DNA of 64,000 nt from CAYNZV01 sp965217095 (lineage in GTDB: Bacteria > Latescibacterota > UBA2968 > UBA8231). The first letter of the stretch is position 1. Each line of letters starts with the position of its first letter. Of this stretch, positions 41,169 through 50,093 are shown piece after piece. The position numbers and the translations under genes are program-made. A model generated the notes under the pieces. That model ran no database searches, was not told where the DNA came from, and worked only from the letters and a program-made list of their open reading frames with translations. The DNA lies in contig OZ244235.1 of assembly GCA_965217095.1 (NCBI GenBank), positions 4,402,001-4,466,000 on the forward strand, read 5' to 3'.

Positions 41169-44072
41169 ATGACCCTGCACCGAAAGATGCTGCTGTTCAC
41201 GGTAGGGGTCGTCGCCGTCTTGTTGGCGTTGACGCTGGCCGTAATCCATTCTTTCGTCGCCGATCGCGTCGAAGCGGAGGTCGCTCGTGATCTCTTTGAG
41301 ACCCGTTCGCTCTATGACCAGTTCATGAGCGAGCGTGGCCGCTGGCTTCAATCCCAGACCCAGGTGGTGGCCGAAGATCCCCGCTTTGTAGCAACTCTCG
41401 ATATCCCCGACCCGGAGTTGATGCAACATGCGCGTACGGTGATTCCGGTGGCCAAACAGTTTCAAGCGATTGTCGGCAGTGACCTGTTTATGGCGACCAA
41501 CGCCGCCGGTCTGGTGTTGGCGCGCGCCAACATCCACTCGACAGTGGGGGGCGCCGCCCTCCCCCTTTCGCGCTCTTCCCTTGACGCTACCCGGTCTTCC
41601 GCGGAAATGTGGAACGAAAACTACGATCTCCTGCAGGCAGCGTCCCAAGCCGGCGGCGATCTGCTGGGGTTTGCGGCGATTGGGTTGAAGGAGGGGACCG
41701 CCACCCCTGGCGCTCTGCGTTTTGTTGAGGCGGTGGCGCGGGACGAAAACACCCACGCGCACTTGCGATCGGGTACGGTTCCACGGTCGTTCCTGGATGA
41801 GATTCAACGCCACGTGGCGGCCGATTGGGTCGCTCTGACCGACGCCGACGCGGTCCCCTTGCGGCTCCTCAAGTGCCGGGTCGATTTCGGCGAAGACCTC
41901 TCCGCCAACCCGCGAATCGCGGCGGCGCGCAGCGGCGCTTCCCAGGCTATCGGGTTGCACCGCGAAGGCAAGCGGCTGTTCCAGACGGTGGTCCTACCGG
42001 TCTGGTCTCAAGATCAAGTCGTAGGCACACTCAGCACCGGGTTCGTGGTTGACGATCGTCTGGCGCTGCTGCTCAAGGGGATGACTCACAGCCACGTTTC
42101 CTTCGTACTAGATGGAGATATCGTGGCGTCTACGTGGGGGGCCGACCAGCGCCTGCTGTTGCAACGCCAGCTGGAAAGCGAACTGTTTCCGGCCTCGACG
42201 GATGTTCCGATCGCCGTCTCTCTCGCCGGAGCGACCTACCTGACGCTGACAGCTCCCTTGACGGAAGCGGCAACGCCTGGGGGCGGCATCGTCGTTATCC
42301 AGGTGTCCCTCGACGATGCCACCGCCTTCCTCACTACGGTGGAGCACCTTCTGGTGGTGGTTGGACTTGGTGTCTTGTCCGTGGCGCTGGCCTTGAGCCT
42401 GGTGGGGGTAGGTCGCATCGTGCGCCCGATACAGCTGTTGCTCACCGGAACGCGGCGCCTGGCCGCTGGCGAATGGTCCCACCGCATCCCCGTTGAAAGC
42501 GGAGGTGAAGTCGGCGAGTTGGCAGGATCCTTCAATGAAATGGCGGCCTCTCTGGCCCAATCGCTGGATGCGCTGCAGGAATCGGAGCAACGCTACCGGG
42601 ACCTCTTCGACAACGCCCTGGACATGGTGTTCACCACCGATCGTGAGTTCTGTTTGACCTCGGTCAACGAAGCGTGTCGGTCCGTTCTTGGACGGGAGCC
42701 GGCGCAGCTACACGGGGTATGCCTCTACGACCTTGTGGCCGCTCCCGACGCCGAACGACTGCGCGCCCGCCATGGTCAGTTCGAGCCCGGCACCACTCGT
42801 CCGGCGTTCGAGGCGGCTTTTCTGCGAGCGGACGGGGAGCGGGTTACCTTGGAGGTTGCCACGCGCTGGATTCTGGAGGAAGGCGAACCCACCGGTGTTC
42901 ACGGCATTGCGCGCGATATTACCGAGCGCCGCGAGCGCGAGGAGGCGACCTCGCGATTTCGCGAACAGCTCTACGAAGCGGAGAAACTGCGGGCGCTGGG
43001 TGAAATGGCCGCCGGTGTAGCACACAATTTCAACAATCTGCTCACCATCGTCTTGGGCAATGCGGAACTCATCAACATGCGCGAAGAGTTGCCCGAGCAG
43101 ATACGCGAAGACACCGCTCGCATCGTGGATTCAGCGCGGCGGTGCTCAGCCATCGTCAGGCGCATCCAGACCTTCGGCAGACCGGTCGATTTGACGGCGA
43201 AAGAAAAAGTGAACCTGCCTCAGGTTATCCGCGACACCGTGGAGATTACGCGGCCGAAATGGCAATCGGAGGCCGGGCGCGAAGGGCGCCAGGTCGAGAT
43301 CGATTTGAATCTGGATCTGTCCACGCCGTTGGACGGCCTCGCTTCGGTGTGGGAGGAGATCCTGTCGAATCTGATCTTCAACGCCGTTGACGCCATGCCC
43401 GGCGGTGGCACCATCACCATTGGGGCTCAGCTCAGAGACCGGGAGGTGGAGGTGATGGTCGCCGACACCGGTCGTGGAATGGATGAGAAGACCCAGGCGC
43501 GGGTTTTCGAACCCTTTTTTAGCACCAAAGGAGACCGCGGGACGGGATTGGGTTTGAGTACCGTCTGGGGCATGGTTCAGGGATTGGGCGGACGGATCGA
43601 CATCGACAGCCGCCCTGGGAAGGGTACGACCTTTGTGCTGCGGGTGCCGGCCACAGACGCCGGCACACCTTCAGACCCGGCGCTTCTCCCCCCTGCGACG
43701 GGGCGGGCACTGGAGATCCTGGTTGTGGACGACGAGCCCCATGTGCTCGAGATACTCACCCCAATGCTGGCGGGAAACGAGGTGACTACCGCACACGACG
43801 GCGACGCCGCCCTCCAGCGGCTAGCGGAGCGGGAGTTCGACCTGGTTCTGTGCGATTGGATCATGGGGGGCATCTCTGGACTCGAGGTGGCCGAGGCGGT
43901 AAAGCGGCGGCGGCGGCGTACCGTTGTTGTCCTCATGACCGGATGGGAACTCAAGGACACCCCCGCCGACCGTCACCCCGCCATCGATCTCTTGCTCTCA
44001 AAACCGTTCGACCGCGAGGAGATCGATCGGGTCATGGCAGAAGCCACCGTGCTCAGCATGGGAGCGCGTTAG
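41169..44072 (+). CDS. Hybrid sensor histidine kinase (Cache-like, HAMP, PAS, HisKA, REC)
   Basis: 967 residues. Membrane helix at about 8-28, then a periplasmic sensor of about 350 residues with Cache-like features (ERGRWLQSQTQVVAEDPRFV; LPVWSQDQVVGTLSTGFVVD) and a second helix (LLVVVGLGVLSVALALSLVG). HAMP follows (RIVRPIQLLLTGTRRLAAGE), then PAS (YRDLFDNALDMVFTTDREF), HisKA with His619 in GEMAAGVAHNFNNLLTIVLG, and the ATPase domain with SNLIFNAVDAMPGG and KGDRGTGLGLSTVWGMVQGL. A C-terminal receiver domain has Asp896 in LVLCDWIMGG. All catalytic residues are present. Seven bases follow the cupredoxin gene, so the periplasmic input may concern that protein or copper. No separate output regulator is adjacent. 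Confidence 0.93.
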   Translation: MTLHRKMLLFTVGVVAVLLALTLAVIHSFVADRVEAEVARDLFETRSLYDQFMSERGRWLQSQTQVVAEDPRFVATLDIPDPELMQHARTVIPVAKQFQAIVGSDLFMATNAAGLVLARANIHSTVGGAALPLSRSSLDATRSSAEMWNENYDLLQAASQAGGDLLGFAAIGLKEGTATPGALRFVEAVARDENTHAHLRSGTVPRSFLDEIQRHVAADWVALTDADAVPLRLLKCRVDFGEDLSANPRIAAARSGASQAIGLHREGKRLFQTVVLPVWSQDQVVGTLSTGFVVDDRLALLLKGMTHSHVSFVLDGDIVASTWGADQRLLLQRQLESELFPASTDVPIAVSLAGATYLTLTAPLTEAATPGGGIVVIQVSLDDATAFLTTVEHLLVVVGLGVLSVALALSLVGVGRIVRPIQLLLTGTRRLAAGEWSHRIPVESGGEVGELAGSFNEMAASLAQSLDALQESEQRYRDLFDNALDMVFTTDREFCLTSVNEACRSVLGREPAQLHGVCLYDLVAAPDAERLRARHGQFEPGTTRPAFEAAFLRADGERVTLEVATRWILEEGEPTGVHGIARDITERREREEATSRFREQLYEAEKLRALGEMAAGVAHNFNNLLTIVLGNAELINMREELPEQIREDTARIVDSARRCSAIVRRIQTFGRPVDLTAKEKVNLPQVIRDTVEITRPKWQSEAGREGRQVEIDLNLDLSTPLDGLASVWEEILSNLIFNAVDAMPGGGTITIGAQLRDREVEVMVADTGRGMDEKTQARVFEPFFSTKGDRGTGLGLSTVWGMVQGLGGRIDIDSRPGKGTTFVLRVPATDAGTPSDPALLPPATGRALEILVVDDEPHVLEILTPMLAGNEVTTAHDGDAALQRLAEREFDLVLCDWIMGGISGLEVAEAVKRRRRRTVVVLMTGWELKDTPADRHPAIDLLLSKPFDREEIDRVMAEATVLSMGAR

Positions 44073-44530
44073 TCCAGCGCGGCGCCGACGATCTCCTTGA
44101 TTTTGGCCCAGGAGGTAGCCTCGACCGCCGTCGGCTGTGCAGGTTCGGGAGGATGACTCTCCGCGTCCCACGGTTTGGTGACCGCCTCGGGGTCGCCCGG
44201 GTTCTCGTCGCCGGCCTTCCAGGCCCCATCAGGGTCTCCCAACTCTTCGCCGTTGGTGAATCCGTCCCCATCGGAGTCTATGGCGGCCAGCTCCGGACCC
44301 CAGAGCACGTTGCCTTCTACGCTTCTCTCGGTGAGAAAGTTAGCCTCGACCGTTTGCCCGAACGCGTTGCGCGCATCGCCTCCGAAAGCACTCATGTGAC
44401 AGTTGGAACAGCTGTTGACAGGTCCGTTGGGAATCTGCCCGGGGCGAAAGAAGCGGGCTTCGGCGTCCCCCACCATCCAGGGACCCAGAGACAACGCGAA
44501 GCAGATCAGACGCAAGGTTCGAACAACCAT
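44069..44530 (-). CDS. Secreted temptin-like protein with CxxCH motif
   Basis: 153 residues with a signal peptide (LRLICFALSLGPWMVGDAEA). The mature start PGQIPNGPVNSCSNCHMSAF is followed by GGDARNAFGQTVEANFL, a tryptophan-containing linker (NVLWGPELAAIDSDGDGFTN) and GEELGDPDGAW. This order (PNG, cysteine pair, RNxFGQ, then a DxDxDG calcium loop with GEELGDP) is the layout of the temptin domain known from molluscan pheromone proteins and many bacteria. CSNCH could also carry a covalent haem. It converges on the sensor kinase gene with a four-base overlap. Function in bacteria is unknown. Confidence 0.75.
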   Translation of the reverse strand: MVVRTLRLICFALSLGPWMVGDAEARFFRPGQIPNGPVNSCSNCHMSAFGGDARNAFGQTVEANFLTERSVEGNVLWGPELAAIDSDGDGFTNGEELGDPDGAWKAGDENPGDPEAVTKPWDAESHPPEPAQPTAVEATSWAKIKEIVGAALD

Positions 44531-44837
44531 ATTTTCCTCCGACTTTAGGGTTCGAGCTCAAGAACAGAAGGGTTTTATAGGGCAAGCATCGTGCCAACAC
44601 CGACGTTGGGTGTAACTGTTTGGGGCACGGCAGGTTGGCCCCGCTCGGTCCCACGAAACAACGCCGCAATGGAACGACAGTTTGACGCCTTTGGCACCTG
44701 TTAAATAGCCAGAAATACTTGTATAATATAACGCTGACGGCGTATTTGCGGAAGCCGTGCGGCAGCGTCGCATAATAACTGCGCTTTCCGTGGCGGTTGC
44801 CAGAACCGGAGGGAAGAGGCGCAGTCTCTCTCGCGGC
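44531..44837. other. Intergenic region with a promoter-like segment
   Basis: About 300 bases between the temptin-like gene and the amidase gene, both on the minus strand. It contains a perfect TATAAT on the plus strand near 44720 in an AT-rich stretch, without a well-spaced -35, and no plus-strand gene downstream. No coding frame is credible. Confidence 0.4.
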
Positions 44838-45512
44838 TTAAACCACAGGCGTAGCGCGGTACAGAAGGTGATGGCGCAGCTGATCTAGGGGAAAGGCGGG
44901 ACCGGGATCGATCTTGCGATCCGGGGCGATTTCTTCGTGACCGAGGATGTGATGAATCTTGTAGGTTTCGACCAGGGCTCGGCAGACTCTTTCAACGGCC
45001 CCGAGCTGCACCGCCGGGTAATTGTGCCAAAGGGAAGGTTCAACCTGATTGCGGTGCACCGCCTCGCTCACCTCTTGGGGAGGGTACTCGTGGCCCAACG
45101 ACGACATGTACCGGCCGTCGCGTTGCTCGATATTGCCGGCGTTCTGCACCTCGATACCCAGTGAATACTGGTTGAACTGGGTTCGTTGCCCCCAGCTGCT
45201 TTGACCGGCGTGCCAGGCGATCTGGTCGAAAGCGACGAGTTGAACCAGGGCGCCGTCGCGGCCCACAAGCAGGTGTGCCGATACCTTGCGGTCCACGTCG
45301 CAGAGGGTATCGATGGCTGCCTCGAGTGTGTGACCGTCGGTAAAGTGAATAACGATGGTATCCGGATTGGGGCCCTCGAACGGTCCCCCCACGTTGGGCG
45401 AAGGGTGTTGATCTGTGTCGTCCCCCACGATCCGATGATTGTCGACCTCGAGCACGACTGCTGCCGCTGGGTCCTCGGATAACTTTTCAGCATCGTCCTT
45501 GTTATTTTCCAA
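44838..45512 (-). CDS. N-acetylmuramoyl-L-alanine amidase (Amidase_2, AmpD-like)
   Basis: 224 residues. The amidase_2 fold is evident: DTIVIHFTDGHTLEAAID (first zinc His), VSAHLLVGRDGALVQLVAFD, QIAWHAGQSSWGQRTQFNQY, SLGIEVQNAGNIEQRDGRYM, and IHHILGHEEIAPDRKIDPGP with the remaining zinc and catalytic residues (HEE...K.DPGP). It cleaves the amide bond between MurNAc and L-Ala in peptidoglycan or muropeptides. There is no signal peptide, and the N-terminus is acidic and low-complexity (MENNKDDAEKLSEDPAAAV), so a cytoplasmic recycling role, a phage-like lysin or an exported form by another route are all possible. It is divergent from the toxin-antitoxin operon. Confidence 0.88.
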   Translation of the reverse strand: MENNKDDAEKLSEDPAAAVVLEVDNHRIVGDDTDQHPSPNVGGPFEGPNPDTIVIHFTDGHTLEAAIDTLCDVDRKVSAHLLVGRDGALVQLVAFDQIAWHAGQSSWGQRTQFNQYSLGIEVQNAGNIEQRDGRYMSSLGHEYPPQEVSEAVHRNQVEPSLWHNYPAVQLGAVERVCRALVETYKIHHILGHEEIAPDRKIDPGPAFPLDQLRHHLLYRATPVV

Positions 45513-45524
45513 GAATGCCTGTAT

Positions 45525-45556
45525 CCTTACGTAAAGCTCTTTACTTCTTTACTTTT
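45525..45556 (+). promoter_or_regulatory. Operator-like repeats before the toxin-antitoxin genes
   Basis: Three copies of one hexamer: GTAAAG (45531-45536, inverted), CTTTAC (45539-45544) and CTTTAC (45547-45552), spaced by two bases. A TTACGTAA palindrome (45527-45534) overlaps the first. They end about 20 bases before the antitoxin ATG. AbrB-type antitoxins autoregulate by binding such sites, so this is a likely operator. Confidence 0.55.
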
Positions 45557-45571
45557 CAACGTAGGAGCGAG

Positions 45572-45793
45572 ATGTCCAAACCGTTGATAAGCACGATTTC
45601 CGCCAAAGGTCAGACCACGATCCCTGTAGCCGTCCGCCGCGCGCTGGAGATTGGTCCAGGCGACGCGATCCGCTACACCATCGAAAACGACGACGTGCGC
45701 CTGGTCAAAGCGGAGCTGATGGATCTACCATGGGCCCGCGCCCTGCAACCTACCCTGGCCGAGTGGGAGGGGGAAGAAGACGATGATCTGTGA
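45572..45793 (+). CDS. AbrB/MazE-type antitoxin
   Basis: 73 residues from the ATG at 45572, with TAGGAG upstream; a longer start at 45515 would overlap the operator and is rejected. The swapped-hairpin DNA-binding motif is STISAKGQTTIPVAVRRALE and IGPGDAIRYTIENDDVRLVK. The acidic C-terminal tail (LAEWEGEEDDDL) should wrap the toxin. The stop overlaps the toxin start by 11 bases, as usual for these modules. Confidence 0.9.
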   Translation: MSKPLISTISAKGQTTIPVAVRRALEIGPGDAIRYTIENDDVRLVKAELMDLPWARALQPTLAEWEGEEDDDL

Positions 45794-46118
45794 CCCCTTC
45801 GAAGTGGTGGAGGTGCCCTACCCGTTTGCCGATCCCGCCCAAGTGAGGCGCCGCAAGGCTCTTGTTGTCTCCAGCGTCGAATTCAACGCCAAGAACCGCA
45901 GTTCGGTGCTGCTGGTGTTAACCAGCGACCGACCGCCCCATTGGCAGCGCGATGTCGCCCTTGAAGCGTGGCCCGAGGCGGGACTGCGCAAACCGTGCAT
46001 CGCCCGCATGAAGGCGTTCACCTTGCCCAACGACCTCATTCTCGATCGGGTGGGCACGGTGCAAGAGGTGGATCGCAAACGCATCGCCAAGGCGTTGAAA
46101 AAAACCCTCGGCATGTGA
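45783..46118 (+). CDS. MazF/PemK-type growth inhibitor (toxin)
   Basis: 111 residues. The PemK-like fold is suggested by FEVVEVPYPFADPAQVRRRK (family: VVLVPFPFTD...KxRPALV), ALVVSSVEFNAKNRSSVLLV and GLRKPCIARMKAFTLPNDLI, where the RPSxxxxxK-type segment normally lies, then LDRVGTVQEVDRKRIAKALK. Such toxins are usually mRNA endoribonucleases. It overlaps the antitoxin gene and is complete. Confidence 0.88.
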   Translation: MICDPFEVVEVPYPFADPAQVRRRKALVVSSVEFNAKNRSSVLLVLTSDRPPHWQRDVALEAWPEAGLRKPCIARMKAFTLPNDLILDRVGTVQEVDRKRIAKALKKTLGM

Positions 46119-46150
46119 GTGCGCCAGAGACCCGCCCGTCTGCCAGCCGC

Positions 46151-46795
46151 CTACTCGACCGGTAGAATTCCTTTCTTTAACGCGAATCGCATCAGCTCCC
46201 CTTTCGTTCGCAGCCCTAGCTTTTTCATAACGTTGGAGCGGTGGTATTCCACCGTGCGCAGACCGATAGTGAGCCGCTGCCCGATATCGGGGTTGTTGCA
46301 CCCTTCCAAAACCAGGTGCATGACCTCGCGCTCTCGGGGAGTAAGTGTATCATACACCTCTTCTTCGCCCGACTCGGCCAGTTTCAGGTACGCTCCGACC
46401 GATTCTTGGGACAGAGGAGGACTTAGATAATGGCGCCCCGCAGCCACTTCCCTCAGCGCCTGAACGAGGTGGTCCGGAGCCGCGTTCTTGAGGACATACC
46501 CCCCAGCGCCATTCTTCAGCGCTTCGGCCACATAGGAGCCGGCGGAGTACATCGAGTATACCACGATCTTCGTCTGTGGCGATCTCCGCTTTGCCTGGCG
46601 CAGCACATCGATGCCGCCAAGCCCGGGCATCATCAGATCCAACACCATGATCTCCGGCTTTAGTTTCTCCACTTTTTCCACCGCTTCGAGACCGTCGGCT
46701 GCAACCCCGACCACTTCGATACCGTTTTCCGACTCCAACAGCGTGCGCAGCCCCTGGCATACGACGCCGTGATCATCGGCTAGCAGGACGTCCAT
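46151..46795 (-). CDS. NarL/LuxR-type response regulator
   Basis: 214 residues. The receiver domain has the acidic pocket ADDH, the phospho-acceptor Asp in EIMVLDLMMPGLGGIDVLRQ and the conserved Lys in GGYVLKNAAPDHLVQALREV. The C-terminal GerE helix-turn-helix is TLTPREREVMHLVLEGCNNP and RTVEYHRSNVMKKLGLRTKG. It is the partner of the histidine kinase upstream, whose end it overlaps by 23 bases. Targets are not visible. Confidence 0.95.
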   Translation of the reverse strand: MDVLLADDHGVVCQGLRTLLESENGIEVVGVAADGLEAVEKVEKLKPEIMVLDLMMPGLGGIDVLRQAKRRSPQTKIVVYSMYSAGSYVAEALKNGAGGYVLKNAAPDHLVQALREVAAGRHYLSPPLSQESVGAYLKLAESGEEEVYDTLTPREREVMHLVLEGCNNPDIGQRLTIGLRTVEYHRSNVMKKLGLRTKGELMRFALKKGILPVE

Positions 46796-48861
46796 TGGCG
46801 GCCTCCACGGTTAAGTCATCGGCGGACGGCGTGCCCACCAAAGGCAGCTCCGCCAAAAGACAGGTTCCGCGGCCAGGGGTCGTATCGATGGTCAGCACTC
46901 CGCCCAGCAACAGAGCGCGCTCTTTCATGCCCGCAAGCCCGCCACTAATGCCATTCGTGTCTGCAATGCTGTCGAACCCAGCCCCGTCATCCTCTACTTG
47001 AACGTGCAGTCTTTTGGATTTCGACCAAACGCGCACATGAACTTCCTTCACTTCAGCGTGCCGGGCGACGTTGGTCAACGCTTCTTGCACGATGCGATAC
47101 GCCGCCGTCCTGACTTCCTGAGCAAAGCCTCTTTCCAGGCCGTCATGTTTGAACACCACCTCCACCTGAGTCTGTTCGGTGTAGCGCAAAAAGTGCGACG
47201 CCAAGGCGTGGAGCAATCCCTGGTCGTCAAGCATGGAGGGTCGCAGATCCAGAGATAGGTCGTGCACGTTGTTGGCCAGCTCGTGCACCAGCTTTTGGGC
47301 TCGGTTTATCGCCTGGTTCAGGCGCTCGCCGGGCTGTCGTGGCACCGTCCGCAGAATGAGATTTAACCCGGTGAGTGTCTGGCCGATTTCGTCGTGCAGC
47401 TCCCGCGCCAGGGATCGTCGTTCTTCCTCCTGCACTTCGACGAGCCGCCGCGAGAGCCCCCGCATGCGCTCCTTGCCAGCTCGAACCTCCTCGTACAGCC
47501 GCGCGTGTTCCAGGGCGATTGCGATTTGCCCCAGCAGGGGCTGCATGGCTTCGATGCGCCGCAACATCTCGTCGGAGTCGTCGAGTTCGCTGCCGGTGGC
47601 GAACACCGCCAACACCCGGGAGCCCTGTTTTACCGGAACAAAGTAGGACGCTTTGCGGGCGTGGGCTGCGATCACCGCTGGGTCGGCTGGACCGTCTCCG
47701 GAGTCGAAACGCGGATCCCATCCGCGAATAATCTGAGTCTCGCCCGATCGCGCGACCTCTGCCATGATATTGGCATCGTCAAGGGCGTACGACAACCCGA
47801 TAATCGGACGGCTCTCATCCGGTTGGTTCGCGGCGGAGCGGTTTGGGCGCAAGGTGTACGGGTGCGACTCGATGGTTCCTTCGTGAACGGTTCGCATTCC
47901 GTCTGCCGTATTCTGCAAGATCGGGGCTCTCACATAGTTGCGGACGACCTCGACCCGTTCCCGTTCGGGCTGCACCAGGGCGACCGTGAGGCTGCGAAAT
48001 ACGCCGGTTTCGATGAGTTGACCAGCGAGGCTGTCTAGGATCTGGTCCAGGTCCAGTGAGGCCAAGGTGACCTGGCCCATGTGGTGAAACGCGTTTACCA
48101 GCTTCTCTTTCTCCTCCAAGCGGAGGTTCGTTGAGATGAGCTCCTGCCGTTGCGATTTCAGCGCTTGCTCGGCCTTCTCGCGGTCGGCACTCTCCTTCTG
48201 CACCTGGGCGTACAGCTTGGCGTGCTCTAGGGCGATGGCAACCTGCGCCAAAAGCGGTTGCATGCTTTCGATACGCGCGAGGACGGCTTCTTTATCGTCC
48301 ATCTGGCTACCCGTAGCCATGACCGCCAGCACCCGATCCTCCCGCTTTACCGGAATAAAATAGGCCACCTTGCCCTGACGCTCCCGCCAGGTGTTGGTCC
48401 GTCGATCCAGGTTGTCGCTCCACTCGTCCAACACTTGCATCTCCCCGGTGCGGGCCGTCATCGCCGTAACGTTGTCGTCGTTCAGGGAGTAGCGGAACCC
48501 GACGACGTCGGCGATGGTTTGAATCGGCACGGTTGCCGCCGGCCGGATGACATCTTCGTCCAGCACGAATTTCTTGTTGAAAGACAAGCCCTCGTGTATG
48601 AGACTGCGCACCACCACGATCGAATCGGTGTCCTCGTCGACCAACGCGATCATCAAGGGAACGGAAGATTCCGGTTTTGATAACCTGGGTCGCCAAGGTG
48701 TCGAGAAGCTGCTCCAGGTCAAGCGACGACAGCGTAGCGCGGCCAATCTGCTCGAATGCGGCCAATAAACGGTTTTTGTCCGCGATGCCCGAGCGGAGGT
48801 CGGCCAATTCCTGTATGAGCGCTTCGGTATGAAGGTCGTCGCGGGAAGCCAATTCGATCAC
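46773..48861 (-). pseudogene. NarL-type sensor histidine kinase with duplicated GAF-like domain, one-base frameshift
   Basis: A GTG at 48861 gives IELASRDDLHTEALIQELAD and a first sensor domain beginning IGRATLSSLDLEQLLDTLAT. At base 48654 one extra C (G on the coding strand) shifts the frame between GIFRSL and MIALVDED. Removing it gives a 695-residue kinase. A second, clearly homologous domain follows (MGQVTLASLDLDQILDSLAG, GVFRSLTVALV, ARKASYFVPVKQGSRVLAVF). Then comes HisKA_3 (RRSLARELHDEIGQTLTGLN, His in LHDEIG) and an ATPase domain (VQEALTNVARHAEVKEV, GAGFD, GLAGMKERALLLGG). The protein is cytoplasmic, with no membrane helix. The damage may be real or a sequencing indel. Confidence 0.85.
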
Positions 48862-48967
48862 CTAGTTGGCAACTTAGCTAGAAAACCTGCCGCTACAAAT
48901 GGCATGCTGCTACCGGCTCTGCCGGTTTCTCTTGTCAACGGCCGTTCTCCGCGGTTATTATAGCCGC

Positions 48968-49537
48968 GTGGACAAACTCAAGGAAGACATCGTATTCGAA
49001 GAGAGCATGCTTGGGCGAACCTTCGTGTTCCGCTCCACCTGGGGTCTGTTTAACCCCCGTGGTGTGGATGAAGGTTCACGCCTGCTCATTCGCCACCTAG
49101 AGGTACCGGCGAACCACCGCTGCATCGATATCGGCTGCGGCTACGGCGCTATCGGGCTGGCCTTGGCTCACTTGTGTCCCGACGGCGAGGTAGATATGGT
49201 GGACAAGGATTTCGTCGCCGTGGAGTACGCCAACAAGAACGCCGCGGGCAACGGGCTGACCAATGGTCGAGCCTATTTAAGCAACGGGTTCAGCAACGTG
49301 CCAGACGTTTCGTTTGACACGGTGGTATCGAATCTTCCTGCCAAAGCGGGCAACGAGATGTTATCCATACTCTTGGGTGACGCTTACCGTTATCTGCGCG
49401 TCGGCGGCTCACTTTGGGTGGTCACCCATGCCGGTTTGAAAGCGTATATCAAACGCGCGTTCCAGGAGATCTTCGGCAACTACGAAAAGGTGAAGCAAGG
49501 TCGAACCCATTCCGTCGCGCGAGCACTCAAGGTCTAG
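48968..49537 (+). CDS. RsmC-like class I methyltransferase
   Basis: 189 residues from a GTG at 48968 (DKLKEDIVFEESMLGRTFVF). Motif I is HRCIDIGCGYGAIGLALAHL and the following acidic strand VDMVDKDFVAVEYANKN. The catalytic-type motif IV reads VVSNLPAK where RsmC/RlmG enzymes have NPPF, an alteration that leaves the target open. It corresponds to the C-terminal MTS domain only. Its substrate is probably RNA, by family, but is not demonstrable here. Confidence 0.85.
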   Translation: MDKLKEDIVFEESMLGRTFVFRSTWGLFNPRGVDEGSRLLIRHLEVPANHRCIDIGCGYGAIGLALAHLCPDGEVDMVDKDFVAVEYANKNAAGNGLTNGRAYLSNGFSNVPDVSFDTVVSNLPAKAGNEMLSILLGDAYRYLRVGGSLWVVTHAGLKAYIKRAFQEIFGNYEKVKQGRTHSVARALKV

Positions 49538-50073
49538 TTGTTTTCTGTGACGGGGACTCTAAAGGGTACGATACTCACCGCGTGAAAGAGATCGGTAACC
49601 TCGGCAAAAAGGGCGGCAAACATCTGACCTCCAACGAGCGAAAGGTCTTCCGCCCGATCGGTGGCGCCGAAGCGGTGGGCAAATGCTTGACCTACCTGAC
49701 TCTCTAGGCCGGAGGCAGTATCCTGCAACGAAGTGGCCGCCTCCGAGTAGTAGCTGACGCGATCGTGCAGGTCGTCTAGAACCCCGTCATCGGATTGCCC
49801 GGCAATATGCTCCCAATGCCCGTAGTAGTGGTCGAGGAGCTCACTCTTTTCGGGACATTCTCCCAGCGCGAGTACCACGGCGAAATCCACGGCAAACGCC
49901 TTCAAGTACAGGAGTTCGGAACGCAGTTGTCCCGCTTCCAGTTCGAGATGGTCTGCAAGGGTTGACATGGCGCTGTCCTCCCGATCCGCGGGATGGCATA
50001 CTACGTCCATGAGCACGGCGGCGATCTCGACGGGGGAAGCTTCTTTGCGCGGCGCGACGATGGGACCTCTCAT
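49534..50073 (-). CDS. Hypothetical helical protein
   Basis: 179 residues, acidic and almost entirely helical (MSTLADHLELEAGQLRSELL, YLKAFAVDFAVVLALGECPE, DLHDRVSYYSEAATSLQDTA, MFAALFAEVTDLFHAVSIVP). The start could also be the internal ATG giving MSTLADHL. No signal peptide, membrane segment or motif known to me. It ends four bases inside the convergent methyltransferase gene and lies just downstream of another unrecognised gene with similar acidic composition. Confidence 0.6.
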   Translation of the reverse strand: MRGPIVAPRKEASPVEIAAVLMDVVCHPADREDSAMSTLADHLELEAGQLRSELLYLKAFAVDFAVVLALGECPEKSELLDHYYGHWEHIAGQSDDGVLDDLHDRVSYYSEAATSLQDTASGLESQVGQAFAHRFGATDRAEDLSLVGGQMFAALFAEVTDLFHAVSIVPFRVPVTENN

Positions 50074-50093
50074 ACTTGCGGCGAGGAAACTCC

